Positions 8,771-19,290 of a DNA stretch of 64,000 bases are shown in pieces (position 1 is the stretch's first letter; each line of letters starts with the position of its first letter). The notes under the pieces were generated by a model. It searched no databases and was not told the origin of the DNA. It saw nothing but the letters and a program-made list of their open reading frames with translations. Position numbers and translations under genes: made by a program. Source of the DNA: Eutreptiella sp. 'Long Island Sound 2002' (taxonomy: Eukaryota > Euglenozoa > Euglenophyceae > Eutreptiales > Eutreptiaceae); contig OZ038381.1 of assembly GCA_964036045.1 (NCBI GenBank), forward strand, positions 248,001 to 312,000, given 5' to 3'.

Positions 8771-11612
8771 GTCATGTGACAAAGCGTTTCAGAATCCTTG
8801 CCACTCTGCAAAGAGGGAACGAAAGTATGTAGAGCAACACATCAGGATATGTACACATGGGGTTAAGACTGGACTGGGGTAAGGGCATCACAGGACCATA
8901 GACACTCAGTCCCAACTCATATCCCAATCCCAGGTCCGACCCTCTCAGTGGCTGATGGGGGCGGGGGCTCAAACACAACCCATGCCCTGCTCAGTCCGGA
9001 CCCTGAAACCCTGCCAAAAGGGGGGGTGTCCCGCCCAGCCACAGGCGAGTTCCTGGGAACCAAGTGGCTCCAAGACCAACCGACAGTGGCTCCCTATGCT
9101 CCCTTAATGGCAGGTCCCAACTCCACTCTGAGCCAGAGATATGGCCCCGCCATTATCACCCAGGAGTTGGTAGCTGAAAATGGGCTGTTTCAGCCCAAAC
9201 TGAAATTAACTCAAAAATCCCCAAAATTGACCCCTCGTCCGGACCCGCCAGAGGTAGGGACGAGGCAACTGACCCTGTGCCCTTCGAGTACGAACCGCCT
9301 GGAGCCCTCACCCAACCTGATTCCCTCTGAGGTCCCGGCATCAGGGCAACACGGATGAGTCATGTGGGGTCATGATGCCAAAATCACCAAAATTGGCGTC
9401 ATTCCCACGCGTGGCTCGCCCGGCCAAGGTAAGGCCAATGGCTCACAGGGTAGGAGGCAGGACCTAGGACTTATATCTGAGTGCACAACTTGGATTTAGG
9501 TCCGGGCTCCCTCTGGGCTTAGAGAAATGGGGCCGCCAATTGACCACACGGAAGGGGGAAATTGGGGTCCCAAAATTGGGTCATTTTGGCTGCCTGAAAT
9601 GAGCCAAAATTTGGTGTGCTCCCAATAGTATATCTCCACGCCGGCTTGGAGATCGGATCCGCCATTCCATGCGTGATCCATCGGGAGCCCAACGGAGACT
9701 CCCATGCCCTTGGCTCTCAAAGATCTCCATGCCACTCGGCGTGGTGACGATCCCAATTGGGTCCACAAATGCAAAAATGGCAAAATTGCCCATACTCAAT
9801 TTGGCCTAGCGCCTTAACGAAGGTGGCTCCGCTTCGCCCACGTAGTGTGTGGACCATGGGGACCATTACCCATAACACCCATGTCATATATGGTCCATTG
9901 GTCCATGCGTCCGGCGTGCACGAAGGTTAGAACATGGGGCACGGCGGGCAGCAAAAGTGGAAAAATGCTCAAAATGGCCAAAAATGCGCACACTCATGGT
10001 TGAGGCAAATGAGGCACATGCCCGACTCGGACCGGAGTGTGCCATAGGATTGGTATCAAGTCATGTTGGTCCAACATATCTTTTGGGCGTCGCCCAACTC
10101 CTCCGGTATTGGGAATGGCAGGGTCGCCAAGTGAGCCCATGATTTGGGATAGTCCCAAATCGCCAACATGGCGGCCACGGTATGCCAAGCCTAAGAGGAG
10201 TTATTCGCCGGGTCCAAGATATGTTGGCTACCGAAGTATGTACCCTCATAACATACTTGGGTCATGATGTCAATTGAGCGCAACGTTGAGATACACGGTC
10301 GCCACTTGACATCATGACGAGCCAAAAATGGCAAAATTGGCACAATGACACACAAAAGTGCCTTGAAAGGTCTACAATTATATTATAATATCTCCGGCTT
10401 GGATCGTGCAATCACTTAATCCTTCTAAACACAATGACTTGACACCATTGACCTTCGATCCCACATATGTGCTCCATTTGGGGCGCCTTGAAAGGTTACG
10501 AGCGCTACTTCCCAAGTGGGCACATGAAAATATGGAAAATTGTAAAACACACACCTTGCTCCCAACGCATCGCTTCGGGATCACCACACAAGCTTCCCTT
10601 CACGAAGGTTAGGCTTGCAATTGACCGTAGGGAGTATGGAGAAGGGGCTTGCACAATGTGAGGTCCATTGGCGGGCTTGGCTTGGAGTAATGGACCCGCC
10701 AAATGGGCACGCAACACAACACATGGCACATACCACATATTGCCCAAAAAGGCAGCTCCCACCACGATATGTCATGCCCCTCCAAGGGCATAACTTTGTG
10801 TCAATCGCTCATAGGAACTCAAGGAGAGTTCCTATGCAACACCAACACTTGCGCGCTACACTCGAAAGTTATGATAACGCACGCAATATCATGGCCAAAG
10901 AGTTATAGCGCAAACTCTACCCTCTTGACCATGATCCATTACACTAGCGCGCACGTGTGGAGACGCAAGGCATATAATGCTTCCTAAATTACGTCGGGAG
11001 TATTGTGAATACATCCCACGTTTCCTTATCGTCAATACTCGCAAGCAACACGAGATATGACCTTCACAAGTGGCCTCACGAATCAACTTTGTTTTGCCCA
11101 TATCTTTAAGACAAATGGAGGGCAGGATAAAAGGGAAGTTGATTCGTGCATACGGAAGCACGTAGGTCCACTCGAAAGAGGTCAAATCAAGTGCGGGGAT
11201 GTCGAAGTCGAAAATCCGATTTCGACATCCTGAAAAATTCGGATTAAGGTTGCGAGTATTAATTATGAAAATTGCGGAAGCATCCATGCAGTTCCTGGCG
11301 ACTTTGGAGCCTTCGTGACGGATAGCGTTAAAATTTCCATTATAAACAGTTAAACTGGCGGTTACGGTAAATTCGCGATCCAACCGCCAGCAGTCAAAAT
11401 AGTGAATATCAGAACGGAAGCGTAAAAATTGACGGAAACAATATGAAAATAAAACCCTGTTGATTCCTGATATTCTGATACACAAATCTCCGCTGGCGGT
11501 GCATCGGTTGCCGATGCGGGGCTTCACGGCACGGAACACGCCGTACATGGGGTTAGTGGACCGGAGACCGGTTGTATGCCGTAACCTGGCCATGGGGTTC
11601 TGGGTACCGCTT
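8771..11612 (-). repeat. Chromovirus copy A LTR block (inverted relative to the array at 43 kb)
   Basis: Read on the minus strand, this begins at 11612 with TGAAGCGGTACCCAGAAC, the sequence that directly follows a polypurine tract at 43443 and 53194. It matches 43443-46530 along its whole length with scattered substitutions and a shorter 5' region. The LTR is at least ~1.25 kb, because copy 3 follows its polypurine tract for that distance. Its 3' limit is unknown, so part of this block may be leader. A TATA-like AT-rich stretch (about 10377-10390) could be promoter sequence. Confidence 0.8.
10889..11593 (-). CDS. LTR-embedded ORF, 234 codons, function unknown
   Basis: Open frame starting at an ATG 20 bases inside the LTR and running to a TAA. 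Related frames stay open in the other LTRs: 54560-55210 (216 codons from a GTG), 43911-44405 and 53662-54156 (164 codons each). The copy at 41851 is stopped early by a TGA at 42088-42090. The predicted protein is Arg-, Cys- and aromatic-rich with no domain I recognise. The copies differ by amino-acid changes but not by frameshifts over the shared part. It may be a true accessory protein or a frame kept open by chance. Confidence 0.35.
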   Translation of the reverse strand: MARLRHTTGLRSTNPMYGVFRAVKPRIGNRCTASGDLCIRISGINRVLFSYCFRQFLRFRSDIHYFDCWRLDREFTVTASLTVYNGNFNAIRHEGSKVARNCMDASAIFIINTRNLNPNFSGCRNRIFDFDIPALDLTSFEWTYVLPYARINFPFILPSICLKDMGKTKLIREATCEGHISCCLRVLTIRKRGMYSQYSRRNLGSIICLASPHVRASVMDHGQEGRVCAITLWP

Positions 11613-12712
11613 CAATAATATGCAACCTCAAACCTTTTTTCTGTGGGAGATATGAAGAAAGCACAAAAGGCACTTTTGAGGGGTTTTGATGGGGTGGTTC
11701 ATGGGTGAAGTTTTTGGGGATGGAAAATATAGAAGAAAAATTGATCTCAAGAAAGTGAAGTATGGAATAGAAGCGTTTTACTGTCTACTTTCCATGTATG
11801 CTTAGTTCAAAATTTTTCATCGCAGTGGCGCGAAGATATGCGTCAAACACCAAAAGTCATGTTGGGGTGCTTTAGAGGGTTGGGCAAAAAGTGATTCATG
11901 GGTCATCTTGAAAAAATCACAGAAAATAGCCCTTGTTGAGTTAAAACAAGATGAAAACGTCTTTTGAGAGCCAGCGCTCTCTAGTTTACGTTAACGCTTT
12001 ACTTGACGCGCTTTGAGCCAGTGGCGCCAAGTTATGCGTAAAATAATGTAGGCCATTTTCGACATTTTTGGCCTTTTGGAACATCAAAAGTTAGTGAAAA
12101 ACTTCAATGAAATCATAGCTCTGAAGGGGAAGGGAGGGTGGGAAATCGACAATCAAGCTACTGGCGACACGCCTGCAGCTAGAAAAGCGCGTCAAAGCGC
12201 GTGAATCCTCGACACAGGGCAACCGGGGGCCGTGTGCAATGAGGCAATGAAATGCAACAACACAAACATCAAAGGTATGCTATGCTACACTTCAAAACTG
12301 CAAATCACAAGGCTGCAGCAGTCTGCAGCGCCTTGAAACCGCGTTGTCGAAGTCCTCCAGCGCTGGTTCACGTCGCTCAGCAGCGCGTAGGTCCAATATC
12401 TCCACGATTTTCGACTTGTTTTGACCACTCTTAGGGTATTCTTGAGTAACTCAAAGTAGTCCTTGATGAAACTTAAATATCTTCAAGAAAATCAACTTTT
12501 CGAACTTGTAGGAGGCTCCAGGAAGTCCAAAGCGTCGCTTTTCGTGGTCTTCGTCGTCGTCGTCGTCGCTGCAGCGCACTTGGAACTGCGCTCTCCCACA
12601 TTCAAAGTAATTTCAAGGGTTTTTGGAGGTACTTGGAAGGAAACCTTCAATTCTTCAAAGTTTCTCCAACTTTTCATGAAATTCAAGCAAGGAACTCACC
12701 ATTATGGAACAG
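11613..12712. other. No gene seen; flank of copy A LTR
   Basis: Just outside the LTR is ATGCAACCTCAAACCTT (about 11618-11634), which resembles the (CAAACCT)n tail of the GC-rich element at 59600-59626. The rest is AT-rich. A short GCG-TTATGCGT-type motif recurs (about 11830 and 12030). A frame at 12463-12891 crosses into the repeat at 12713 and has a CGT-repeat core, so I do not treat it as a gene. Confidence 0.5.
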
Positions 12713-13334
12713 CTGAAGCAGGTTCAGGGTACCGGGGTTTGCGTCTACGGATACTTATGGAAGTAATTTTCTCCTGGGTCCTTGGTTTCCAACTGTGGGT
12801 TTTCCAAACACCCCAAAAGTACCGCCGCCGCAAAAGAACCTCAGTTTCACCACTGCAAAAACCCGAAAGTCCTGCTGTTCATGATTTTTGAAGCCGATGA
12901 TCTCGAGTTACGCTGCCAGAGTTGCGCTTAATCCTGCTTGGGGGACGCATCAGCAGAAACGCAAATCGACAGAGCACACGGCAGTAGCGACAGAACACGT
13001 TGCACCATACTGCTCCATCAGACTGTCATCGTGCCGAACTCGTATTGCCAGCTACGAAAAGTTCTAGGACTTTTGCCAAGTCCTGCTGCTCCATGACACA
13101 ATCCGAGCTGTGTGCATACAAAACAATAATGCATAATAATAATAATAATAATGCATAATGCATGCTATATTTCACGCAATACTTCGTACAATCTCGATTC
13201 AGAGTCCTGATCACGACACGCAAGCGCTGGAGCGTGCGCCTGTATTCTGCTGTGCGCGCGTGTTCTTCGACGCTGTCAGGGCGGCTCTTCAAGTGGCCAT
13301 CGAGGCAGGACAGACCAAGGGTCTGATTCTGCGT
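12713..13334 (+). repeat. ~622-bp direct repeat, left copy
   Basis: Begins CTGAAGCAGGTTCAGGGTAC and ends TCTGATTCTGCGT. It is repeated in the same orientation at 17923-18544 with only a few differences, including the same short (AAT)n tract flanked by ATGCAT motifs (13124-13160). The two copies enclose the complete LTR element at 13620-17482 plus 280-440 bp on either side. They could be LTRs of an older element or a local duplication. I see no coding content. Confidence 0.85.
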
Positions 13335-13619
13335 CACCCCCTCTCAGGAACGAACTGCAGGGTCCGCAGGTCGCTCCAAACTCCCTACCGGCCGACCTGA
13401 CACCCACCTGCTATAGTATACACCTCACAGCACCGACCACGGTGCCGCTCTCGCTCCTCAAGGCTGTCGGTTACCTTGCGGCGTGGTGTGTGGTCATTGC
13501 GGAATGTCAGCCGTGGGAGGCTACACACATAATGTATATTGGGACAGATGAACAGAAGCGCAATACATAATATAATAAAAAAACTTGCATCATGGAACAG
13601 TCTGAACTCTAGTCCGCAC
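13335..13619. other. Sequence between direct repeat and LTR element
   Basis: No gene is recognised. The last five bases, CGCAC (13615-13619), are the left target-site duplication of the LTR element; the right copy is at 17483-17487. Confidence 0.6.
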
Positions 13620-14052
13620 TGTAATGGGTCCACAAATGTAGAAGATACTCTTATCTATTTTGTTTCCAAATGTATTTGTACAGTATTGTAGATTATGCAT
13701 TTTTATTATATTATGGGCTGCTGAATGGCCCGCGAAATTCGCGGACGGAAAATGCCAGATGGCAGCCGCACATCGCGATTAGTGTCGTAGATTTAAATTC
13801 TTGACATGAAGAAAACTTAGATAAAATCTACAGATTTTATAATTTTTCTAGGTTTTATAGTATTCTGAGTGTTGTAGATATTTTTCGGCATGTTTAGGAC
13901 AGTTTGCTTTTTTTTGCACAAGCATGTTTGTAGATTACGTCCTGTGATCTAAAATGCTTTTGAGTATTTGGATCAGTGCCTGCGCTTCAGTGTCCATGGG
14001 AACAAGGGTCAAGAAATAGACCTCAGTCAAGACCAAGTTGGGTTTTATTACA
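13620..14052 (+). repeat. 5' LTR of non-autonomous element
   Basis: Begins TGTAATGGGTCC and ends GGGTTTTATTACA, with 6-bp inverted ends TGTAAT/ATTACA. It contains an AT-rich stretch around 13690-13710 and TTTATAATTTTTC-like sequence around 13835-13850, either of which could be a promoter. The bases after its end do not start with TGG, so no standard primer-binding site is evident. Confidence 0.92.
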
Positions 14053-14212
14053 ATCTACAAACCTGCGTCGCAACGACCTGCCCAAGGACAGTGATGGCAC
14101 TGACGTGCATCTCGGCATAGCCGGACCGTTCACAGCGCCTCAACGACGCTGCACGTTGCGCCCTGTGTGCTGCATAGCGACCTCCTCCTTTTGCGCTGCA
14201 CAGTTGGGCTGA

Positions 14213-14983
14213 ATGTGGCTGCCGTCGTGGGTGCCGGCAACTGCAGCCTTCAAGGACAAAGTTCGCTCAGAGACGCGGCTGTTGGACAACACCATTTTGG
14301 ATGACCAGGGTTGTGAGTCCCTTGAGGAGTTGCTGCTTGAAGATGACTGGCGTGCGGCAGTGGACGTACGGGTGTATGAGGTCTGTCAGCTTCGCCGGGC
14401 GAGCTTGTTGGCTGATACTCATCTTTCTGCTTTCTTCTGTGAGGCCCTGAGGCTGAATCGACCTGGCCGCAACGCGAAGACTCTGCGTGACCTTCGAGAA
14501 GAGGTACAGCGCCTGCTGCAAAGGTACGCGCTTGAAGACATTGATTCTTGGAGCCCTAGGTTGCGTTGCTTTGTGCTGGAGGAGCCGTCCTTGTTGAACT
14601 GGGTGTACAACTCTCGAGCCCCTTTGGTTGCGCGTGATTTGTGGCGTGACAGACAATACTGCTTGCGAGAACCGTCGTGTGGGATTAATGCAGTGCGTGT
14701 CAGTGAGGTGGATAAAGCCGTGTTACGCCGTGACTGGGCCTGGCTTAGCGCGCACGGCGTGCTCTATGGTGGGGCTGCTGAAGTTGTTGATGCTGCTGAA
14801 GAAGCTGCGCGTCATGCGTTGGAGTTTGAGGAGCGTGGCGAAGTGATGAAGTTGTTGTCTGTGGAGAAACCTGTTCGGCGTTCGCGAAGGGGTACAAGAT
14901 CAGCTGCTGCGGCTGCGCGGCGGCAGCAGCAGTGCAAGCAAGCTGGCGCGATGCGTGCCCTGGGTGACTGTGATCTCGATTGA
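14213..14983 (+). CDS. Orphan ORF of the non-autonomous LTR element, 256 codons
   Basis: Only substantial sense-strand frame inside the element. It starts at an ATG directly after an in-frame TGA that closes an upstream frame (13976-14212) running out of the LTR. The protein is mostly charged and helical (for example SLEELLLEDDWRAAV and LRDLREEVQRLLQRY). Its C-terminal third contains a basic Arg/Ala-rich stretch (RRSRRGTRSAAAAARRQQQ), which could bind nucleic acid. Its position just after the 5' LTR is where gag lies, so a gag-like packaging role is possible, but there is no zinc knuckle and I recognise no family. Confidence 0.5.
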   Translation: MWLPSWVPATAAFKDKVRSETRLLDNTILDDQGCESLEELLLEDDWRAAVDVRVYEVCQLRRASLLADTHLSAFFCEALRLNRPGRNAKTLRDLREEVQRLLQRYALEDIDSWSPRLRCFVLEEPSLLNWVYNSRAPLVARDLWRDRQYCLREPSCGINAVRVSEVDKAVLRRDWAWLSAHGVLYGGAAEVVDAAEEAARHALEFEERGEVMKLLSVEKPVRRSRRGTRSAAAAARRQQQCKQAGAMRALGDCDLD

Positions 14984-17061
14984 GAAGGCTCTAGACAGTG
15001 CAGACGGCGTCTTGGTGGATGCGGCCTTTGCCGCTCGCTGGAGGCGTGTTCCTGAAGTTTGCTGCGCACGAGATGGCCTTGGTGGATGCGGCCCTTCGCT
15101 CACGGGTCCTGACTGCGTTTAACTGGAGGACAGTTTGTGCTGGGTGAGTAAGCCTTCGTTAAGAGCGAGTGGTTCCCTTTTGTTTTCGTGATTGACGTAT
15201 ATATGGCTGAATGTGGGCGAAATCTACTGGATGTGAAATTTGGACTTTGCGCTGAGGTGTTTTTGCGGCTCAGCAGTGCTCTTAAAGGCACTGCCTGTAC
15301 GTATGAGTTGTGCAGTAGACTTTTGTTTTCGTTGGTTGATGTCTTTTTGTACACTTTTGCAGAGACCAGTGTAGAGATTGGTTCTGAAGTGGCGGAGGTC
15401 CCATAGATCAGGGTAAATGAGCTGGATGTGAAAAGTGACTTGGACAACAAACGCCGTAGGATAAGTAAAAAGTATGAGAAGTTGTTTGTGGTAGTGTATG
15501 GAGGTTCAGGTTTGTTTTTGTTTTGTTTGTGGGCTTGGATATGCCCTGTTTTGCTTTGCGAGCCCTTCGTCGTGGGCTGTGGGCCTGTTGGCCTTGTTTG
15601 GGCCCTGTGTGGGCGCCTGTATGTATTCTGTTTGTGGCACGGCTTTGCACGTGCCTCTTTGTCACTCACAGGTCTTTCCAGGTAATTTTTCTCCAGATTT
15701 TTTCTGCCTTTTTTGCTGAAAGGGGCTGCATGAGATGGGTTGGGGGATGGAGATGGGTTGAGGGGAGGCCAATTCGCCTTTGAGGTACCCCCCCCCTTCA
15801 GTGCAGCAGCCCCCTTGGGAGATCCAGAGCCAAAAAAACCTTTTCTTGAAAGACTTCTACAACCCCTGGGGATATTTTTTATACTCATTACCTGCTGCAG
15901 ATTTTTGGGTGGTCCGAGGACATGTAGTGGGGGGCATGGCAAGCCTTCGTTATACTTTTATAAGTGGGGTTGGGGTATGGGACGCCAACTACGCCCCCTC
16001 CCCCCTCCAGGTCAGCAGGTACGCCAGTGCGTGAGACGTCAGGCCCAGTGGTAGGGCAGAGAGCAGGTGGGTCAGTGGGAACCTCTGCTCTGCTGGCAGA
16101 GTTGTACTTTACATTTTTATTTTGGGAAAGGGTTTGGCATTTGAATTTGCAGGGTGTTCCTCAGTTCTGGTGTCTGGGTGTGAGCACTTTGCTTGGTGAG
16201 TGCGAGGTATGTGTAAGCGTGCATGGTATGGTGAAGAGATGTTGAAGAAGGAGGTTGATACTGGATGACATGTGGAGGAGTCGTGAAGAATTGAATATTT
16301 TTTTGCTCTGACGTGTTCTTTTTTTTTCTTTTCTTCGTTTGTTCAATGCTGCACAAGTACTGTGCACTGCACGTTGTGCACTGCACCTGCACTCTGTAAA
16401 GTACTGTGCACGGCACCAGGATGGTGCGAACCCAGTGGGCACAACCAAATCTGTTTGTCCGATATTTGTGTGCCCATGCTCTGTGCCTTGCGCCTGTGTG
16501 TCTCTGTCCTTTTGGGGTCTCCCCTAGGCAGGGTACTCTGGGCCAGGCTCCCTAGGCAGAAATTGCAGTTGGGTTTTGAAAATCATTTCGAAACTCTGGC
16601 TGGGTTTTTGCACTGACTAGGGCTGTTGGAGCTGGTTTTTATATAATGAGAAATGACTGCAAGTTACAAGTAAGCTCAGAAAGATATGCAAGATTTTTTT
16701 TTCATTATATACAGGTTTTGGTGGGAGTGTGTTACCACACCTCCCAGAAAGGGAATGGGGTTTTTATAGCCTTTTGCTGCAGGCTTTTCCCCAACCCCTG
16801 AGCAGGGATTTTTTTTTTTGTACATTAAAACAAAAAGCCCCTGACACCTGGTGGGTTTCCATTTCAGGGCACTGGGGTGTGGCAGAAGTTTTTTTTTTGT
16901 ACATAATAGTTGTAGTAAATACCATGTCACAGGTACAGTATAGGTTTATGCTGAAAAAGCTCAGATTGGCTTTGGGTGTATCTTACCCATTTGCCCCCAT
17001 TATTCAAATTTTTCAGCAACAAACTCAGCTCTGGACCCTGAGTTTGAGCTTGGTGGGGGAG
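14984..17061 (+). other. Non-coding interior of the LTR element and polypurine tract
   Basis: About 2.1 kb without a convincing gene. A 280-codon minus-strand frame (15100-15942) is low-complexity and antisense to the element, so I left it out. Short purine and T runs occur at 16300-16340 and 16690-16900. The last bases, TGGTGGGGGAG (17051-17061), form the polypurine tract that would prime plus-strand synthesis at the 3' LTR. Confidence 0.6.
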
Positions 17062-17482
17062 TGTAATGGGTCCACAAATGTAGAAGATACTCTTATCTAT
17101 TTTGTTTCCAAATGTATTGTAGATTATGCATTTTTATTATATTATGACTGCTGAATGGCCCGCGAAATTCGCGGACGGAAAATGCCAGATGGCAGCCGCA
17201 CATCGCGATTAGTGTCGTAGATTTAAATTCTTGACATGAAGAAAACTTAGATAAAATCTACAGATTTTATAATTTTTCTAGGTTTTATAGTATTCTGAGT
17301 GTTGTAGATATTTTTCGGTATGTTTAGGACAGTTTGCTGTGTTTTGCACAGGCATGTTTGTAGATCACGTCCTGTGATCTAAAATGCTTTTGAGTATTTG
17401 GATCAGTGCCTGCGCTTCAGTGTCCATGGGAAAAAGGGTCAAGAAATAGACCTCAGTCAAGACCAAGTTGGGTTTTATTACA
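17062..17482 (+). repeat. 3' LTR of non-autonomous element
   Basis: Direct repeat of 13620-14052, starting TGTAATGGG and ending ATTACA. It lacks about 10 bp found in the 5' copy (TTTGTACAGTATTG becomes TTG). It is followed by the target duplication CGCAC at 17483-17487. Confidence 0.92.
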
Positions 17483-17487
17483 CGCAC

Positions 17488-17922
17488 GCGCTGCAGACCA
17501 AAGTTGATAATTAAAATCCCAGACATAGGTTTAGCCAAGAGGATGCGTCGGCAACGTCGGTGACAGCTCTTGGTGGATCGAGGCGCTGCTGGTGCCTTCA
17601 GGGTCGATGTCCGCCTTCGGTAGCATCCACGCCCCATCGGTTTGCGGGCTCCGTCAACCAGGCCCGGCTGGCTCCACGGCGGGCGCCATTGCCTTGGTCC
17701 AGTCCTACCTCACGCGCTGAACCTTGCTCCGGGCGAAAATCCACGAACCTCCACGCTGGTCACACTGTGCCGCCAAAAGTCCTCTCAGCGCCAACCGGCG
17801 TCGCAGTTGAAGTTGTCGGCGCACCATGATGGACCCAACGGCGATCTTCTGGCGTCCAAGGGTGCTGTTCCGGACGATCTTCAGTCAGTTGAGCGCGGAA
17901 ATGGCAATATACTAGAACTTTT
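17488..17922. other. Sequence between LTR element and right direct repeat
   Basis: No gene is recognised. Frames at 17560-17926 on the plus strand are short and Arg/Pro-rich with no domain. Removing the LTR element would join this stretch to 13335-13619, giving a ~720-bp spacer between the two 622-bp repeats. Confidence 0.5.
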
Positions 17923-18544
17923 CTGAAGCAGGTTCAGGGTACCGGGGTTTGCGTCTACGGATACTTATGGAAGTAATTTTCTCCTGGGTCCTTGGTTTCC
18001 AACTGTGGGTTTTCCAAACACCCCAAAAGTACCGCCGCCGCAAAAGAACCTCAGTTTCACCACTGCAAAAACCCGAAAGTCCTGCTGTTCATGATTTTTG
18101 AAGCCGATGATCTCGAGTTACGCTGCCAGAGTTTCGCTTAATCGTGCTTGGGGGACGCATCAGCAGAAACGCAAATCGACAGAGCACACGGCAGTAGCGA
18201 CAGAACACGTTGCACCATACTGCTCCATCAGACTGTCATCGTGCTGAACTCGTATTGCCAGCTACGAAAAGTTCTAGGACTTTTGCCAAGTCCTGCTGCT
18301 CCATGACACAATCCGAGCTGTGTGCATACAAAACAATAATGCATAATAATAATAATAATAATGCATAATGCATGCTATATTTCACGCAATACTTCGTACA
18401 ATCTCGATTCAGAGTCCTGATCACGACACGCAAGCGCTGGAGCGTGCGCCTGTATTCTGCTGTGCGCGCGTGTTCTTCGACGCTGTCAGGGCGGCTCTTC
18501 GAGTGGCCATCGGGGCAGGACAGACCAAGGGTCTGATTCTGCGT
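17923..18544 (+). repeat. ~622-bp direct repeat, right copy
   Basis: Near-identical to 12713-13334 and in the same orientation. The match starts at CTGAAGCAGG and ends at CTGCGT, after which the two loci diverge. Confidence 0.85.
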
Positions 18545-19290
18545 TACAGCGTACGCTGGCCCAGCTTCTGCGCGTCGTCCTCGTCGTCGTCGTCCTGCTC
18601 GAACTCAGATTACTGGACTGTCATATGGTTGTGCTTGGGTGCATATAGAAAACCCATTTTCCTTGTCTTGCACTTAAAAATCAAATTGTTCCCAATGTTC
18701 TCCATTACAATTGATCTTGTTGGCAAGTACAGGACACAGGCAACAGCAAGAAGACGAAGTCGTGAACGAACATTGAGCTGGACCAACTGGCTGGTCCAGT
18801 AATACGGGTTCACATGCCTAAATAACAGGAAAATTAATGTAGCATTAAAATCTCATTAAAAAGGCAATAAAACCTATATTTTAACAACTTTCTGAGTAGT
18901 CTATCTGGTCACAAGCCTTGTCAATATCACGTAAATTGCCGTCGGCGACAGCAGGCGCCGACAATCGCGACAGGCCTTCTGAAGGCTCTAAATAGCTTCA
19001 AAATAGCTTCTAATACATTAGAACCTTCTAAAATGGCATAAAACATGATTAAATCACATTATAAGCATATGGAATGTGATTATTCATGTATGGCTACTAA
19101 TGTAATCTAGATCTCTGCTCTGTGTGGTGTACCTAAGAGCAGTAGACTCTAGCAGTAAGCTATAGGCTTGAAATATGAGCCAAAAATGAGTATATATCCT
19201 AGTATCTTAGGATCTTGAAGCTCTATGAGGTCTTGTAGAGTTACTCCAGAAAGCTTCTGAGAGGCCCCAATGCCCCAACTTATTACATTT
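18545..19290. other. AT-rich stretch, no gene seen
   Basis: Opens with a short CGTCGTC-type trinucleotide run (18570-18600) and then becomes AT-rich with many stops in all frames. No domain or RNA gene was recognised. Confidence 0.5.

Larger units (their letters stand above)
13620..17482 (+). mobile_element. Complete non-autonomous LTR retrotransposon (3.86 kb)
   Basis: Two LTRs of 433 and 421 bp, both starting TGTAAT and ending ATTACA, flank a 3.0-kb interior. A perfect 5-bp target-site duplication CGCAC lies outside (13615-13619 and 17483-17487). A purine tract TGGTGGGGGAG abuts the 3' LTR. There is no protease, RT or integrase in any frame, so the element must be mobilised by another element. 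The LTRs differ by a ~10-bp indel and a handful of substitutions, which points to a fairly young insertion. Confidence 0.92.

Noticed and set aside
15100-15942. 280-codon minus-strand frame inside the LTR element
   Set aside because: Low-complexity, antisense to the element, and unlike any known family.
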